DNA from: Dreissena polymorpha
Lineage: Eukaryota; Mollusca; Bivalvia; Myida; Dreissenidae
Reading direction: 5' to 3'
Assembly: GCF_020536995.1 (NCBI RefSeq)
Contig: NC_068357.1
Span: 122,589,640-122,653,639, forward strand
DNA: 64,000 nucleotides
The notes below the pieces were generated by a model. It had not been told where the DNA came from, did no database searches, and worked only from the letters and a program-made list of their open reading frames with translations. This document shows, piece after piece, positions 1-10,444 of the stretch. Each line of letters begins with the position of its first letter. Position 1 is the stretch's first letter. The position numbers and the translations under genes are program-made.

Positions 1-484
1 ACAACTGTGAATGTTTCTGTCAATTCTCAAATGAGCATTATTAAATGTGTAATCCCAAACACGCTTCCTAATTTTAATGCTAACATGACATTAAACTATG
101 ATTAACAAATTCTAGCGTAAAATAAACAGTGCTTTATCCTTTGTCTCAATAAAAAGCGCGCAAAAATTTTGCAGACATGTGGAACATCGCATGGAAAGTG
201 TGGGTGTATTTTGTGTTGTATAAAAAGGAGAACATCACGTCAGGCGATTAATGCGTGCTCAGAGGAAAAAAACCCCGCCCGATTGGACATCACATCACAT
301 CACATCTTTAAATAGTAACATATGCAAAAATTTATTTGATACTTAAGTAAAATGGTGAATGTTTGTGTTTCTTGAAATTCTTGAGCACTTTTATCGTAAA
401 TATTAACCAGAGTTTGCTTTTTAAACTGGAATATACGATATTATCATGTAATGTGTATCTACAGGAAAAGTAATAAGTATCTTA
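1..484. other. unassigned AT-rich DNA
   Basis: I see no exon, RNA gene or repeat I can name. It may be intron of the ALKBH1-like gene that runs off the left edge. Confidence 0.4.
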
Positions 485-925
485 CCCCAAAACGGCCCCG
501 GGGCGTCTGAAACAAATCCTGTGGAAAGCACTGTATACATGCAATATGATATTATGTAACTGACATGTTACTGAAAAGGGGTATTCTCAACATGTAACAC
601 AATACATGCGAATCTGGTTCATATTAAATAATAACAACCAATTAACAAGTGAATTTAAATTGAATGAGCACAATATTAACCAAAAAACTGGCAAAATAGA
701 AAATAATTTACTTCTTTAAGTTGGGTGACAGAAGTAAAGAAATATTGTTTGCTTAAAATGGGAAAGAGCACCTTTTGGGAAAATTGATAACATGGAAATA
801 GGAAAAAATAAAGACTGTTTTGATATTGGGAAGACGCTTACAAATAATTGAGAGTTTCAATGTCAGAGCATAATAATTAGTGCTTTCCACAGGAATTTTT
901 TACGACGCACCAGGGCTGCTAGGGG
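485..925. mobile_element. Non-autonomous TIR element, TA-flanked
   Basis: Imperfect inverted arms of about 47 bp, 485-531 and 879-925. The inner ends CTGTGGAAAGCACT and AGTGCTTTCCACAG are perfect and the outer ends are CCCC/GGGG. TA flanks both ends (483-484 and 926-927), as in Tc1/mariner-type elements. The interior has no coding potential. Family inferred from the TA dinucleotide only. Confidence 0.5.
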
Positions 926-1040
926 TAGGTTAGTGAGGGCAGCCCCATTCGTACAATTATTTGTTAAATTTGTAGAGTCAAATGATGTCATTTTGTGCTT
1001 TATGACTTTTAAAGAAAAATCAGCTATTAAGGCATTAAAA

Positions 1041-1190
1041 ATGAATCATTCCTTACCAATTGTTTAACTTAATTTTGTCTGCCATGGTGATCTCCAGAAA
1101 AAAAACATCAGCGCCCATAGTGTGTATTGGCTGTTGTTGTACAGAAAGAGGGAGGTTCCCGGTCAAAACAAATGGTAAGGAATGATTCAT
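1041..1190. mobile_element. 150-bp MITE with 25-bp terminal inverted repeats
   Basis: The terminal arms 1041-1065 and 1166-1190 are inverted copies matching at 24 of 25 positions; they begin ATGAATCATTCCTTACCA. The size and lack of coding content fit a MITE. No clear target-site duplication was seen, so the superfamily is unassigned. Confidence 0.55.
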
Positions 1191-1647
1191 GTGTATGCAA
1201 TTTACATTGTATTTTGTTGAATACCCCATTAAGTGAGTGAAACAATAGTTACAGGGATTTATCACACGGTCTGTGGAGGTTTCTATTTGCACTGAAAGTA
1301 AATAGAGAAAGAGCAAGGTTCCCGGACTCTGTGCGCATTTCAATAAGCGAGCAGGTTGACAGCGATTTAATTATGGGTAATGACGCACTTACATAGGTTG
1401 AGAAAATGGCGAGTGGCTTACCTTGTCAATATCTATGTACATAGTCGAACTATTTCTTTTTTTAACAAGACGTTATGTTGGAAGATTTTAATTGATTTAA
1501 TATGTGTATGCATTATAATAAACAACGGGTAACTAAAAAACACATAAAATATAATAAAATAAAAACATTGTCATCGAGCGCCTATGGTTTTGCATCATTT
1601 CACAAAAAAATCTTAAATTACGAACAATGTATCACATCTAAACTTAC

Positions 1648-1779
1648 GTTGGGAATATTTATTCCTGTGTGGATGTCAATAACATCTTCAACTACTAATG
1701 GTTTGTCTCGTCTTTTGTACCTTTTATAAATATCCTTAAAATTATCAATATCCGTACACGATTCAATGGGCGCTGACAT
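1648..1779 (-). CDS. first coding exon of an ALKBH1-like gene (partial)
   Basis: An ATG at 1779-1777 opens 44 codons ending at a strong splice donor (AAC then GTAAGT) at 1647, phase 0. The exon contains FKDIYKRYKRRDKP followed by EDVIDI. The spacing resembles the N-terminus of ALKBH1 (human FRKLFRFYRQ...GVIDF), a 2-oxoglutarate/Fe(II) dioxygenase that acts on tRNA and nucleic-acid methyl groups. The catalytic domain would lie in later exons; none was recognised in 1-1647, so the gene would continue beyond the left edge. Upstream reading through an alternative start adds a hydrophobic stretch that is probably not coding. The identification rests on one short exon and is tentative; the exon call (ATG plus consensus donor) is firmer than the family. 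Confidence 0.4.
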
Positions 1780-2097
1780 TTTATTTGACGTGACTGTTTG
1801 TCCTACAAAGTTAAACCGGCTCAAAAAAAACTTCCTAAAACGGTTACACACCACAAATACAATAATACAGAACAATTCAACACAAACGTGCAAATATTAT
1901 TGTTTTTAGTTGTTCGCTTGCGAACACCTAAGGTTAATACCCCGCGTTTCAAGCCACTTTTGTTAGGTACGATTAACCCTTATAACTGCCGCATCCGCGC
2001 CGAGAAAGAGTTATATAATTTATGCCAGAGGTTTCAGTTATTCAACTATATTCATTCACCAATGGACACATAATGTGAATATCGTGTTAAATCATAG

Positions 2098-2240
2098 GAG
2101 TTTGAAATTCTATCAATATAGCTAATCTAATGGCTAAATAAAAAAGTATACGCCTATATAGTATAAAGTCTTTATACTATATAGGGTATAATTTGTATAT
2201 TAAGCCATTAGATTAGCTATATTGATAGAATTTCAAACTC
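2098..2240. repeat. perfect foldback palindrome
   Basis: 38-bp arms at 2098-2135 and 2203-2240 are exact inverted copies. The 67-bp spacer is itself nearly palindromic around 2170 (TATAGTATAAAG / CTTTATACTATA), so the whole 143 bp can fold into one hairpin. It is probably a foldback MITE. No coding content. Confidence 0.75.
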
Positions 2241-4760
2241 TTGTGGTTAAATGAAATATTTTTGAACGGAGAGTATACACACACAATCTTGAATTTTAGC
2301 GTCGCGGAAGAGAATGTTTATGAATGATTAAAAAAGTCCACTACTTGCTGCGTCTTAATCAAAAGTTAATTTTTGCAAAGCATATGTCATTCAAAATCTG
2401 AGGCTATTAATAGATAGGAGAAAATAAAACTTCTTCTGATCAACAAGTATAGTTGGATATCGAGAGTCCAGTACACTATCACGCGTCTGTTGCGTTTAAC
2501 CTCGTTGATAGTGCTTGCTAGTACAGCGAGGTTAAATTTGGGAAACGTTCTTTTGTTCTCAATAGGTAGCGGCGATATCTCATATGTATTCTCAATGGCA
2601 CGGGTGATAACAACGCAATAGTATAAGGTAAAGTTTGTTTATATTCACACTTATCAATTCATCAAACGTTGATCATGAGTCCACCAAAAACTACAAGCAT
2701 ACTATAGACAACGAAAAAAATGCTGTTTAATCGCTAAAACCCAATGTAAAAACAACTAAATATAACAAAAAATATCTTTAAAAGTTTCCGGCGTGAATGC
2801 TGACTTTGAAATAAAGTTTGAAATATATATGATTAAATTGAAACAAAAGTTTAACTATTGTGTTTTTTTTTCACCTGTTAGTCACATATTCATCGCATGA
2901 AATGTGTGTTATTATAGTAAAACCACACATAACTACTCAGTGTAAGTAGATACAAATTATACTACGGGAGTTCCAATCATATGTGTCCTCACATGGCTTA
3001 TTATGATTTTATTCATTGAACAACAAAATATATCATATGTTAATATTTGATTAACACGCAGTTTTATTTCGACACATTTTAATCACACTTTTATAGCCGT
3101 GTCATACGAAAAATCAGTCTTATGGCGTTTCGGCCAACCTGTGCATTTGAGCATTCTGGCCAGAGGCGATGCTGTCCGCTATAAAATAACTCCAGGTGTT
3201 ATGGTCTCGTGTATCTTCTTACCCGGCTGAGAGATGCGCAGGCTGGGTGGGCTATAGATATGATGGGCGATTATGGCATAAGACCCATTTTCGCATGACG
3301 CGGGTCCTTACAAATCTCATTGCGAATTGTAAATGGCACATTTTACCATTATTCTTTTCGATTCCAAATTGATTTCAAAATAGCAAATATAGCAAACTGG
3401 TAAATAAGAGTAGCATATCCAGGCGTTCAGGAACGATTCCCAAACGTGCTCATCGAGTACGGCAAACATTTGTGGTTAGATAATTAACGAGTTTCCGCTT
3501 ATCGTGACACTATTCTATTTCGGTAGTGTTTGTTTTCTCGTTTTCAAAGCAATACTGTGTTTATCGATAGACAATTATGTCTTCCTCTGACGATTTATTG
3601 ACAGAATACAGACCCTGAATATCTGCGAGATGGATTTTAAGGCGTTATTGTAACTTGGACACACTTTGTGTCTATGCGTCGTTTGAACATGCAGAGAGTA
3701 GTCCGGAATTCCTTCCATTATACAGTGCTACATCCTTTACGCTGTGCACAAACGCAGTGATGTAGCCAAAGTTCAGCGGATGTCACTCAAATCAGCCAAT
3801 GAAATATAAACGAATATATTCATTTGCGTCTGCTGGCGTTATGTAAAGGTCGAGCTTGGTAAAACAGCTATGCCGAAAAGCGCATTTGTGTTCTATAGCG
3901 ATGTTTACATCAGAGACTGGTTGACACCGTGTTAACTGCTTATTGCTCGGAGATAATTTATTTATTTATTTTCATCCATGATCTTATTTAATATTTTGAA
4001 TTCGTATATGGTGTCAAAAATCAAAAGATGTGTACAGGGAATTTCCATCTTCAAAAATTATATTCTTAGTTTGATAGGTATTCGATATTCCAACAATATT
4101 CATTTAATATGATGGTGATTGCAAATATTCTTTTATATTTGGTTCTCATGATACCATTTCATCATACTTTCAATGTTTCCGAAACGTTAATAAAATGGGA
4201 CATGTTGTTGTTATTTTGTTTAATATCTCTATAACATAAACAGGATGATAAACAGTGCACACACATCTCGACCGGTGCTTTAAGACACACTTTTGATACA
4301 TTTTGAATGGCTTGTGTTCTTTTCAAACTTGAAATGTAAAAAGCTATAACCTAATTTTGAAAAATGAGCTGCGTCTAAGATTATGCAATAGTGAACAACT
4401 TTATCGCCTTAAGCGCTTTGATTTTAAAAAAGCAAAAGTTTTGCCGTTGTTGTGTTGCAAATCTAATTATATGAATGCAATACTAGCATTAATTGATTGT
4501 AAGCATTGGCGGTCGGATAGTAGTTGAAGTTTGATAGTGTTTATGTGTAGGCCGTCGAGTGAGACATGGATGTGTGACTCGCAGTAAAAGTTGGTTTTAC
4601 TGTTTTTGATTTCATTAAGCTTTTCTCAGATATGGCAATCGCCTCAAGAAATGTGTTAATTGGGAATACGGGTTATAGTGCAACATACAGGAACCCCCAG
4701 TCCAGGCTAATGGGGGAACGTATTCAATAAAGGAAACTCGGTTAACTGTTCTTACGTAAT
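2241..4760. other. unassigned non-coding stretch
   Basis: No exon with convincing splice sites, RNA gene or recognised repeat found. It lies upstream of the ALKBH1-like first exon, so promoter elements may be present, but none can be named. Confidence 0.35.
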
Positions 4761-4764
4761 AATA

Positions 4765-4855
4765 TTAGAAGATGACGTGTGGCTGTGATTTGAACTTCGA
4801 TACTTCATTGTGAAACCAGTGCTCTATCCCTAGACAATTTGCCATACGTTACGTC
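4765..4855 (-). repeat. tRNA-like (SINE) remnant
   Basis: On the minus strand the segment resembles an old tRNA body: an A-box-like GATAGAGCAC near 4835 and a B-box-like segment near 4790 (GTTCAAATC-like). It is too decayed to be a functional tRNA. Confidence 0.3.
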
Positions 4856-5221
4856 AACATGAAATGGAATCTGAAGGTGAAGCCCAATTGCCGCTTAGAT
4901 ATTCATCCTTTCGGAAATCGAGTTAAAATGGGGACTCTTATCATGTTCAAGGTAGAGGGCATAAAGACGAACGCTTAGAAAAAGAACAGTGACAACAAAT
5001 CAAGAACATTCGTCTCTTTTTTCTTTGATTTGGTTTTATGATTAAAACTTATTATAAATTTGATTTACCTATTTCATTCAGGATTTGCAACTAAACAAAT
5101 CATTATATTTTGGTTTCTTACCAAATATAATAGGCCGAATGATACACATAATGTGAGAGGCCAAATGTAAAGTGTTCAGTATCCATACATATTCAAGTAG
5201 TGTTGTCAAATGAAACGGTAA

Positions 5222-6660
5222 GTTTTCGGGCCTTACAACATAAATCAAGGAGTGCGTCAGGGAGGGTTGTTTGGTACTGAACTATAATATAAAGTTTACA
5301 CAGACCCACTTTTACACCGTTTGGAATCCGCAGATCTCGGGTGCTCGATAGGATCTATTAAGTACAATGCAAGTGCTTGTGCAGAAGATATTACTTTTAT
5401 CGCTGAATACCCAGGAGGCGACGAAATTCTTATAAAAAATATAAGTATCGCTGAGGATTTTTCAAACTGCGAGACATATATTCTACAGTCGAATAAAACT
5501 TATGTTCTTTTAGTGCTCTCAACTGGAAAAACAAAACATAAAGAAAGTAAGCTCTTTATTTATGACAATACAATCACAAAGTCTTCCTGGAGCACATATC
5601 TTGGACTTTAGCAAGCAACTACATTCAAAGGAACTGCTTAACATAATGTCAAAAACAACATTCTAAAGACAAGAAAAGCTGTGCACAGTTTCATGTCAAG
5701 TGGACTCCATGTTGTGGGAGGATAGATGCACGATCAGCTCTACAAGATATCAAAATATTCGTTAGTTTCATTATGCTTTGCGGTTTGGAAGTAGTGCTTC
5801 CAAGTCGTAGACTCTTAGACAAGTTACCGATAGAGCTGGCGCAGAAACGGTTAATCAAACAATTGTTTATGCTTAACATAAATAACATGAGGCAGCCATG
5901 TATTTGTTGAGTGGACTTTTCCAGCTTTTATCCATAAAAACGCAATTGTTTCAGTCAACTCAGTGTGTCTACAGAAAGACGACGCGGTTGAAATGCGTCA
6001 AGCCCTGCGACAAGTTAAAGCGAGACTATACGATTTTTATATGTTTTAAATTGTTATATATTGATAAAAATATGTTACAATAACACAAAATAGGCAAGAA
6101 CAATTATACATTGAAGACGAATTTCATAAAATGAGGCAAAGAAAAATTAGCGCCCCGAGCCGATTGTGACGAATATATTTCGTACATATTTTCCTACAAT
6201 AACCGAAGCATTCGTCTTTTTAGTTAGTGTTCGTGTGACGTATGAATAGATATCATTGCGGGAAATTGAATTGATCCGTTAAACACAATTTAGATTCACA
6301 TCGTACATGCATGATATACATGCTGGCGAATTCGACTGTACAGACATTTTCGATTTCAGAATTAAATATCTGGCTTATTTCGCATTTTTCGACACATTTT
6401 GTTCAAAACTTTTATTTTAATTTATATTGAAATATACGTATAATAAGTTTTTACACGTGTTATATAAATTCATAAATATTTGACAAAATCGTATAGTCTC
6501 GCTTTAATGTAAATACTGAAAAAAGCACGTTGATTTATCAAAGTACAGAAATTGTTTACAAATCTGACCTAGAAGAAATATTAGAAACCCTTTGGAAAAA
6601 GAGAGTTACAATCGCCAAATATAGATTTGATATTCATAAAAGCATTTAACACGAGTAAAT
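5222..6660 (+). mobile_element. LINE reverse-transcriptase fragment, split by a MITE
   Basis: The translation shows NINQGVRQGG, then YKVYTDPLLHRL and ACAEDITFIAE (the xADD-box region, here with E for the first D). Further on are LEVVLPSRRLLDKL and MYLLSGL, as in the C-terminal part of mollusc non-LTR reverse transcriptases. A stop interrupts the frame near 5287 and the frame shifts between about 5610 and 5760, so it is an inactive fragment. The 5' part (endonuclease, fingers) is absent. A 485-bp TTAA-flanked MITE sits inside it at 6019-6503; coding-like sequence continues on the far side to a stop near 6650. Confidence 0.75.
6015..6507. mobile_element. TTAA-specific MITE, copy 1
   Basis: Terminal inverted repeats AGCGAGACTATACGATTTT (left) and its complement (right) lie directly inside a TTAA duplication at 6015-6018 and 6504-6507. 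The core is 485 bp without coding capacity. It is inserted in the LINE fragment. TTAA targeting is typical of piggyBac-type transposases, but the terminal bases are not the usual CCY. Confidence 0.8.
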
Positions 6661-7359
6661 AAATATCCAAATCCAAATCTTTAACACATATTCATAGGAA
6701 GATCACACCTTTTGCTAAAGATACCTGCAAAGTGCAAGATCATCATGGGATGCCAATCGATCCCTTGTAAAGCTATAATTAATGACGGGAACATACATTC
6801 TTCAGCGTTCAAGAGCACGTGTAAATAAAAGTAAGGCTTAACCCACTTGTCGCATATTTAACTATACATATGAGACGATGCTCGAGTTCATTGCCATGGA
6901 GATTGTGGGAAAATCAAACGTGAGTGATATTTAACATGAAGAGAAGCCCCTATCATTTAAAGCTACAAAGCTATGGATTGAATTCTCCTTATAGAAACAG
7001 GTTGACATACCGGTAATCATTGATTGTACCTCACTTTACCATAGTTACAGAATGCAGGCAGGGAGGCTACACGGTGTTGAAATTCAATGTAAAAGACTCA
7101 TATTCTCTTACATAACGAACGTTATAAAAATGTATAGTTATCTGATCAAAATCTTTTAACGTTCTACCGTTCAAACACAACTGCACCCACGAACCTTCCT
7201 AACAAAAAGGCGTATGAACAAGTGCGAAGTGTATGTGTGCACATTTTTACGATAGTTCTTATTAACATTTGGTGTTGGAAACGCCTCTATCGAAGTGACG
7301 AGCTATTGTGACGACTCATACACAGAGATAACAGATAACAGAAGTATAATTCATTTTTA
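6661..7359. other. unassigned non-coding stretch
   Basis: No exon, RNA gene or named repeat recognised. Confidence 0.35.
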
Positions 7360-8100
7360 GCTCGACTTTTTGAAGAAAAATGAGAGCAATACCACTCGCC
7401 CCGGCGTCGGCGTTGGTTAAAGTTTTTTTTATAAAGTCAAATAACTTCAACACTATCAAAGATAATTAACTCAAACTGCGAATACTTCTATATGGCAACA
7501 ACACAATTGTGAATGTCAAGTTGCATAACTCTGTCAGCATTATTTTTAGAGTTATGCCCCTTTTTATACTTACAAAATAGAAAATTTGGTTAAGTTTTGT
7601 GTTTGGGTCCATTTTATTCCTAAAGTATCAAAGCTATTGCTTTCATACTTGCAACACTTACTAACTATCATAAGGGAACTGTGCAGGCAAAGTTATGTAA
7701 CTCTGACTGGCATTTTTACAGAATTATGGCCCCTTTTACACTTAGAAAATTGAAAATTTGGTTAAGTTTTGTGTTTTGGTCCATTTTACTCCTAAAGTAT
7801 CATAGCTATTGCTTTTAGACTTGGAACACTCGCTAGCTATTATAAGGGGACTGTACAGGACAAGTTGCATAACTCTGGTTGGCATTTTGACGGAATTATG
7901 GCCCTTTTTGAATTAGTAACTTTGAATATTTTGTTATTTTTTTTGTTTAATTCTAAAGTATCAATGCTTTTGCTTTCAAACTTCAAATTCTTTCTTACTA
8001 TCATGAAGGTACTGTACCTGGCAAGTTGAATTTGACCTTGACCTTTGAATGACCTTGAATCTCAATGTCAAATAAGTAAATGTTGCTTAAATTGCCATAT
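7360..8100. repeat. mollusc interspersed repeat with about three ~180-bp units
   Basis: Begins near AGCTCGACTTTTTGAAG. A unit containing TCCTAAAGTATC, GCTATTGCTTTCA and AATTATGGCCC recurs near 7620, 7790 and 7950. A related copy in opposite orientation lies at 22690-23130, which ends in the same AGCGCGCTCGACT type boundary. Confidence 0.55.
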
Positions 8101-9175
8101 TTTTTCCTCCCGGTAGGGTGGCATATAGCAGTTGGACTATCTGTCAGTCTGTGCGTCCGTTGGAAAACTTTAACATTGGTCATAACTTTTGCAATATTGA
8201 AGATAGCAACTTTATATTTGGCATGCATGTGTATCTCATGGAGCTGCACATTTTGAGTGGTGAAAGGTCAATGTCAAGGTCATCGTTCAAGGTCAATGTC
8301 AAAGGTCAAATTTTGCAATATTGAAGATAGCAACTCTATATTTTGCATTCATGCATATCTCATTGAGCTGCACATCTTGAGTGGTTTAAGGTCAAGGTCA
8401 TCCTTCAAGGTCAAAGGTCAAGGGTCAAATTTTGCAATATTGAAGATAGCAACTTGATATTTTGCATGCATGCATATCTCATGGAGCTGCACATTTTTAG
8501 TGAAATAAAGGTCAAGTTCATCCTTCAAGGTCAAGGTCAAATTTTGCAATATTGAAGATAGCAACTCTATATTTTGCATTCATGCATATCTCATTGAGCT
8601 GCACATTTTGAGTGGTTTAAGGTCAAGGTCATCCCCTTCAAGGTTAAAGCTCAAGGGTCAAATTTTGCAATATTGAAGATAGCAACTCGATAGTTGGCAT
8701 ACGTGCGTATCTTATGGAGCTGCACATTTGAGTGATGAAAGTCAATGTCATCCTTCAAGGTCAAAGGTCAAATTTTGCAATATTGAAGATAGCAACTGAT
8801 ATTTGGCATGCACATTTTGAGTGGTGAAAGGGTAAGGTCAATGTCATCCTTCAAGGCCAAAGGTCAAGGTCAAAGGTCAAATTTTGCATTTTTGAAGGTA
8901 GCAACTCGATATTTGGCATGCATGAGTATCTCATGGAGATGCACATTTTGAGTGGTGAAAGGTCAAGGTTATCTTTCAAGGTCAAAGGTCAAGGTAAAAT
9001 TTTGCAATATTTAAGATAGCAACTCCATATTTGGCATGCGTGCGTATCTCATGGAGCTGCAAATTTTGAGTGATGAAAGGTCAAGGTCATCCTTCAAGGT
9101 CAAAGGTCTAATATATGGCTTCAAAGCGGCGCAGTAGGGTGCATTGTGTTTCACGAACACAGCTCTTGTTTTTTT
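8101..9175. repeat. tandem satellite, ~120-bp units rich in AGGTCA
   Basis: About eight units, each with TTTTGCAATATTGAAGATAG, GGCATGCATG, ATGGAGCTGCACATTTTGAG and a run of AAGGTCA hexamers. It is bounded right by GCGGCGCAGTAGGGTGCATT. Single- to double-unit copies of the same family occur at 35140-35495 (reverse orientation) and 40541-40996. Apparent small reading frames here come from the repeat. Confidence 0.7.
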
Positions 9176-9179
9176 CTTA

Positions 9180-9720
9180 TTTTTGAAATATCATCTAACA
9201 AGAAACCGTCGGAGACGGGTGATGCTCCCCAAAGTTTTTTTTTGTCACAATATTGCACTATATATTCAGATAAAAGAAAACGTCTTGAGGGTCATTACTT
9301 TGGACAAAATAATACAAAGGAAGGTTTAGCAACTTAAAAATTTCAAAAGGCCATAACTCTCTAAATTAAGCATTTAACCAGAACCCACAAATAACATGAG
9401 CATCTCCTCAAGGTAGTTAAGCTTCCCATAAAGCTTCATTGAATTCCAGTCAGTAGTTGGGGGAACAAGAATTGTACTATATGTACAGTTAATGGAAAAT
9501 TTCAAAGGGCCATAACTCTGTGAAAAATCATTCGACCAGAACCGGCTGATAATATGCACATCTCCTGGTAGTGAAGCTTCCCATAAAGTTTAATTAAATT
9601 CCGGTCATTAATTGCTGAGAAATATCCCGGACAAAAATTGCGCACGGACGGACGGACACACGGACAGACGAAGCGGCGACTATATGCTTCCCCCAAAAAT
9701 TTCGGGGGAGCATAATAAAT
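9180..9720. repeat. interspersed repeat with GCTCCCC...GGGGAGC ends
   Basis: Starts near GACGGGTGATGCTCCCC (9216-9232) and ends with TTCGGGGGAGCATAATAA. Two internal units share CATAACTCTGTGAAAAATCA-type and CTTCCCATAAAG segments. It carries a GACGGACGGACAC tract. Common mollusc repeat type; non-coding. Confidence 0.55.
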
Positions 9721-9779
9721 GACCACGCCCCCACATCATTCCCCATCTCAATCCCCCCCCCCCACACACACACACAAAT

Positions 9780-10140
9780 ATTTTATTTAAACATGGTAAA
9801 AAACAACACATTTTTATTATTTCATTTTTGAAAGACTGTTCAACCATCCCACCCAAGCTATTGCTATCAAATTTGAAATATAATCTTATTTGTTTGTTTT
9901 ATGTCTTTACAAATGTTCAACAGATTGTGGAAAATATACCTGATCTCAGAATCGTCTATAATGTCCCACTTCTTTAAAACATTAGCGATCATTATGTTTC
10001 AATTATGGTCCTCTTCCAGTTAGAATATGAATATATTACCTTGACCTTATTGAATATGAAGAATTTCCCCATGATAGCTTACGTTATACTGGCAAACACT
10101 CGAAAAGTCGAGCGTGCTGTCTTCTGACAGCTCTTGTTCA
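9780..10140. repeat. degraded interspersed repeat
   Basis: Ends with AAAAGTCGAGCGTGCTGTCTTCTGACAGCTCTTG, the boundary also seen in the reverse copy near 22690. Non-coding. Confidence 0.4.
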
Positions 10141-10386
10141 GACTTTAAAATCAATTGGTTATTCTTTCAGATATATCAGATTGTTTGTATATATTCTTTT
10201 TAATTGATGAAAAAATGGTTTAAAATTGTATTTGTGCTAGGCTCACAAAATCTGATCTCATCGGCCATATCTGACAACCTGAAAATGTATCTTGACTTTC
10301 TCGTAGTTAAGTTTGTTTGAATCTTACTTAGTGGATGTCAACCTTGAAATGTTTGTAATCGATTAATTTCGGTCTTCTCATAAGAA

Positions 10387-10444
10387 ATGGCTTCGAAAGT
10401 GTTGAGATTGTATGTTAAAGGTTTGCCATGGCATATTTCGAGAG
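10387..10444 (+). CDS. SLIRP: RRM gene exon 1 (start codon, RNP2)
   Basis: ATG at 10387 in context GAAATGG. Encodes MASKVLRLYVKGLPWHISR plus one base; donor GTTGGT follows at 10445. LYVKGLPW is the RNP2 strand of an RRM. Phase 1 exit. Confidence 0.75.
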
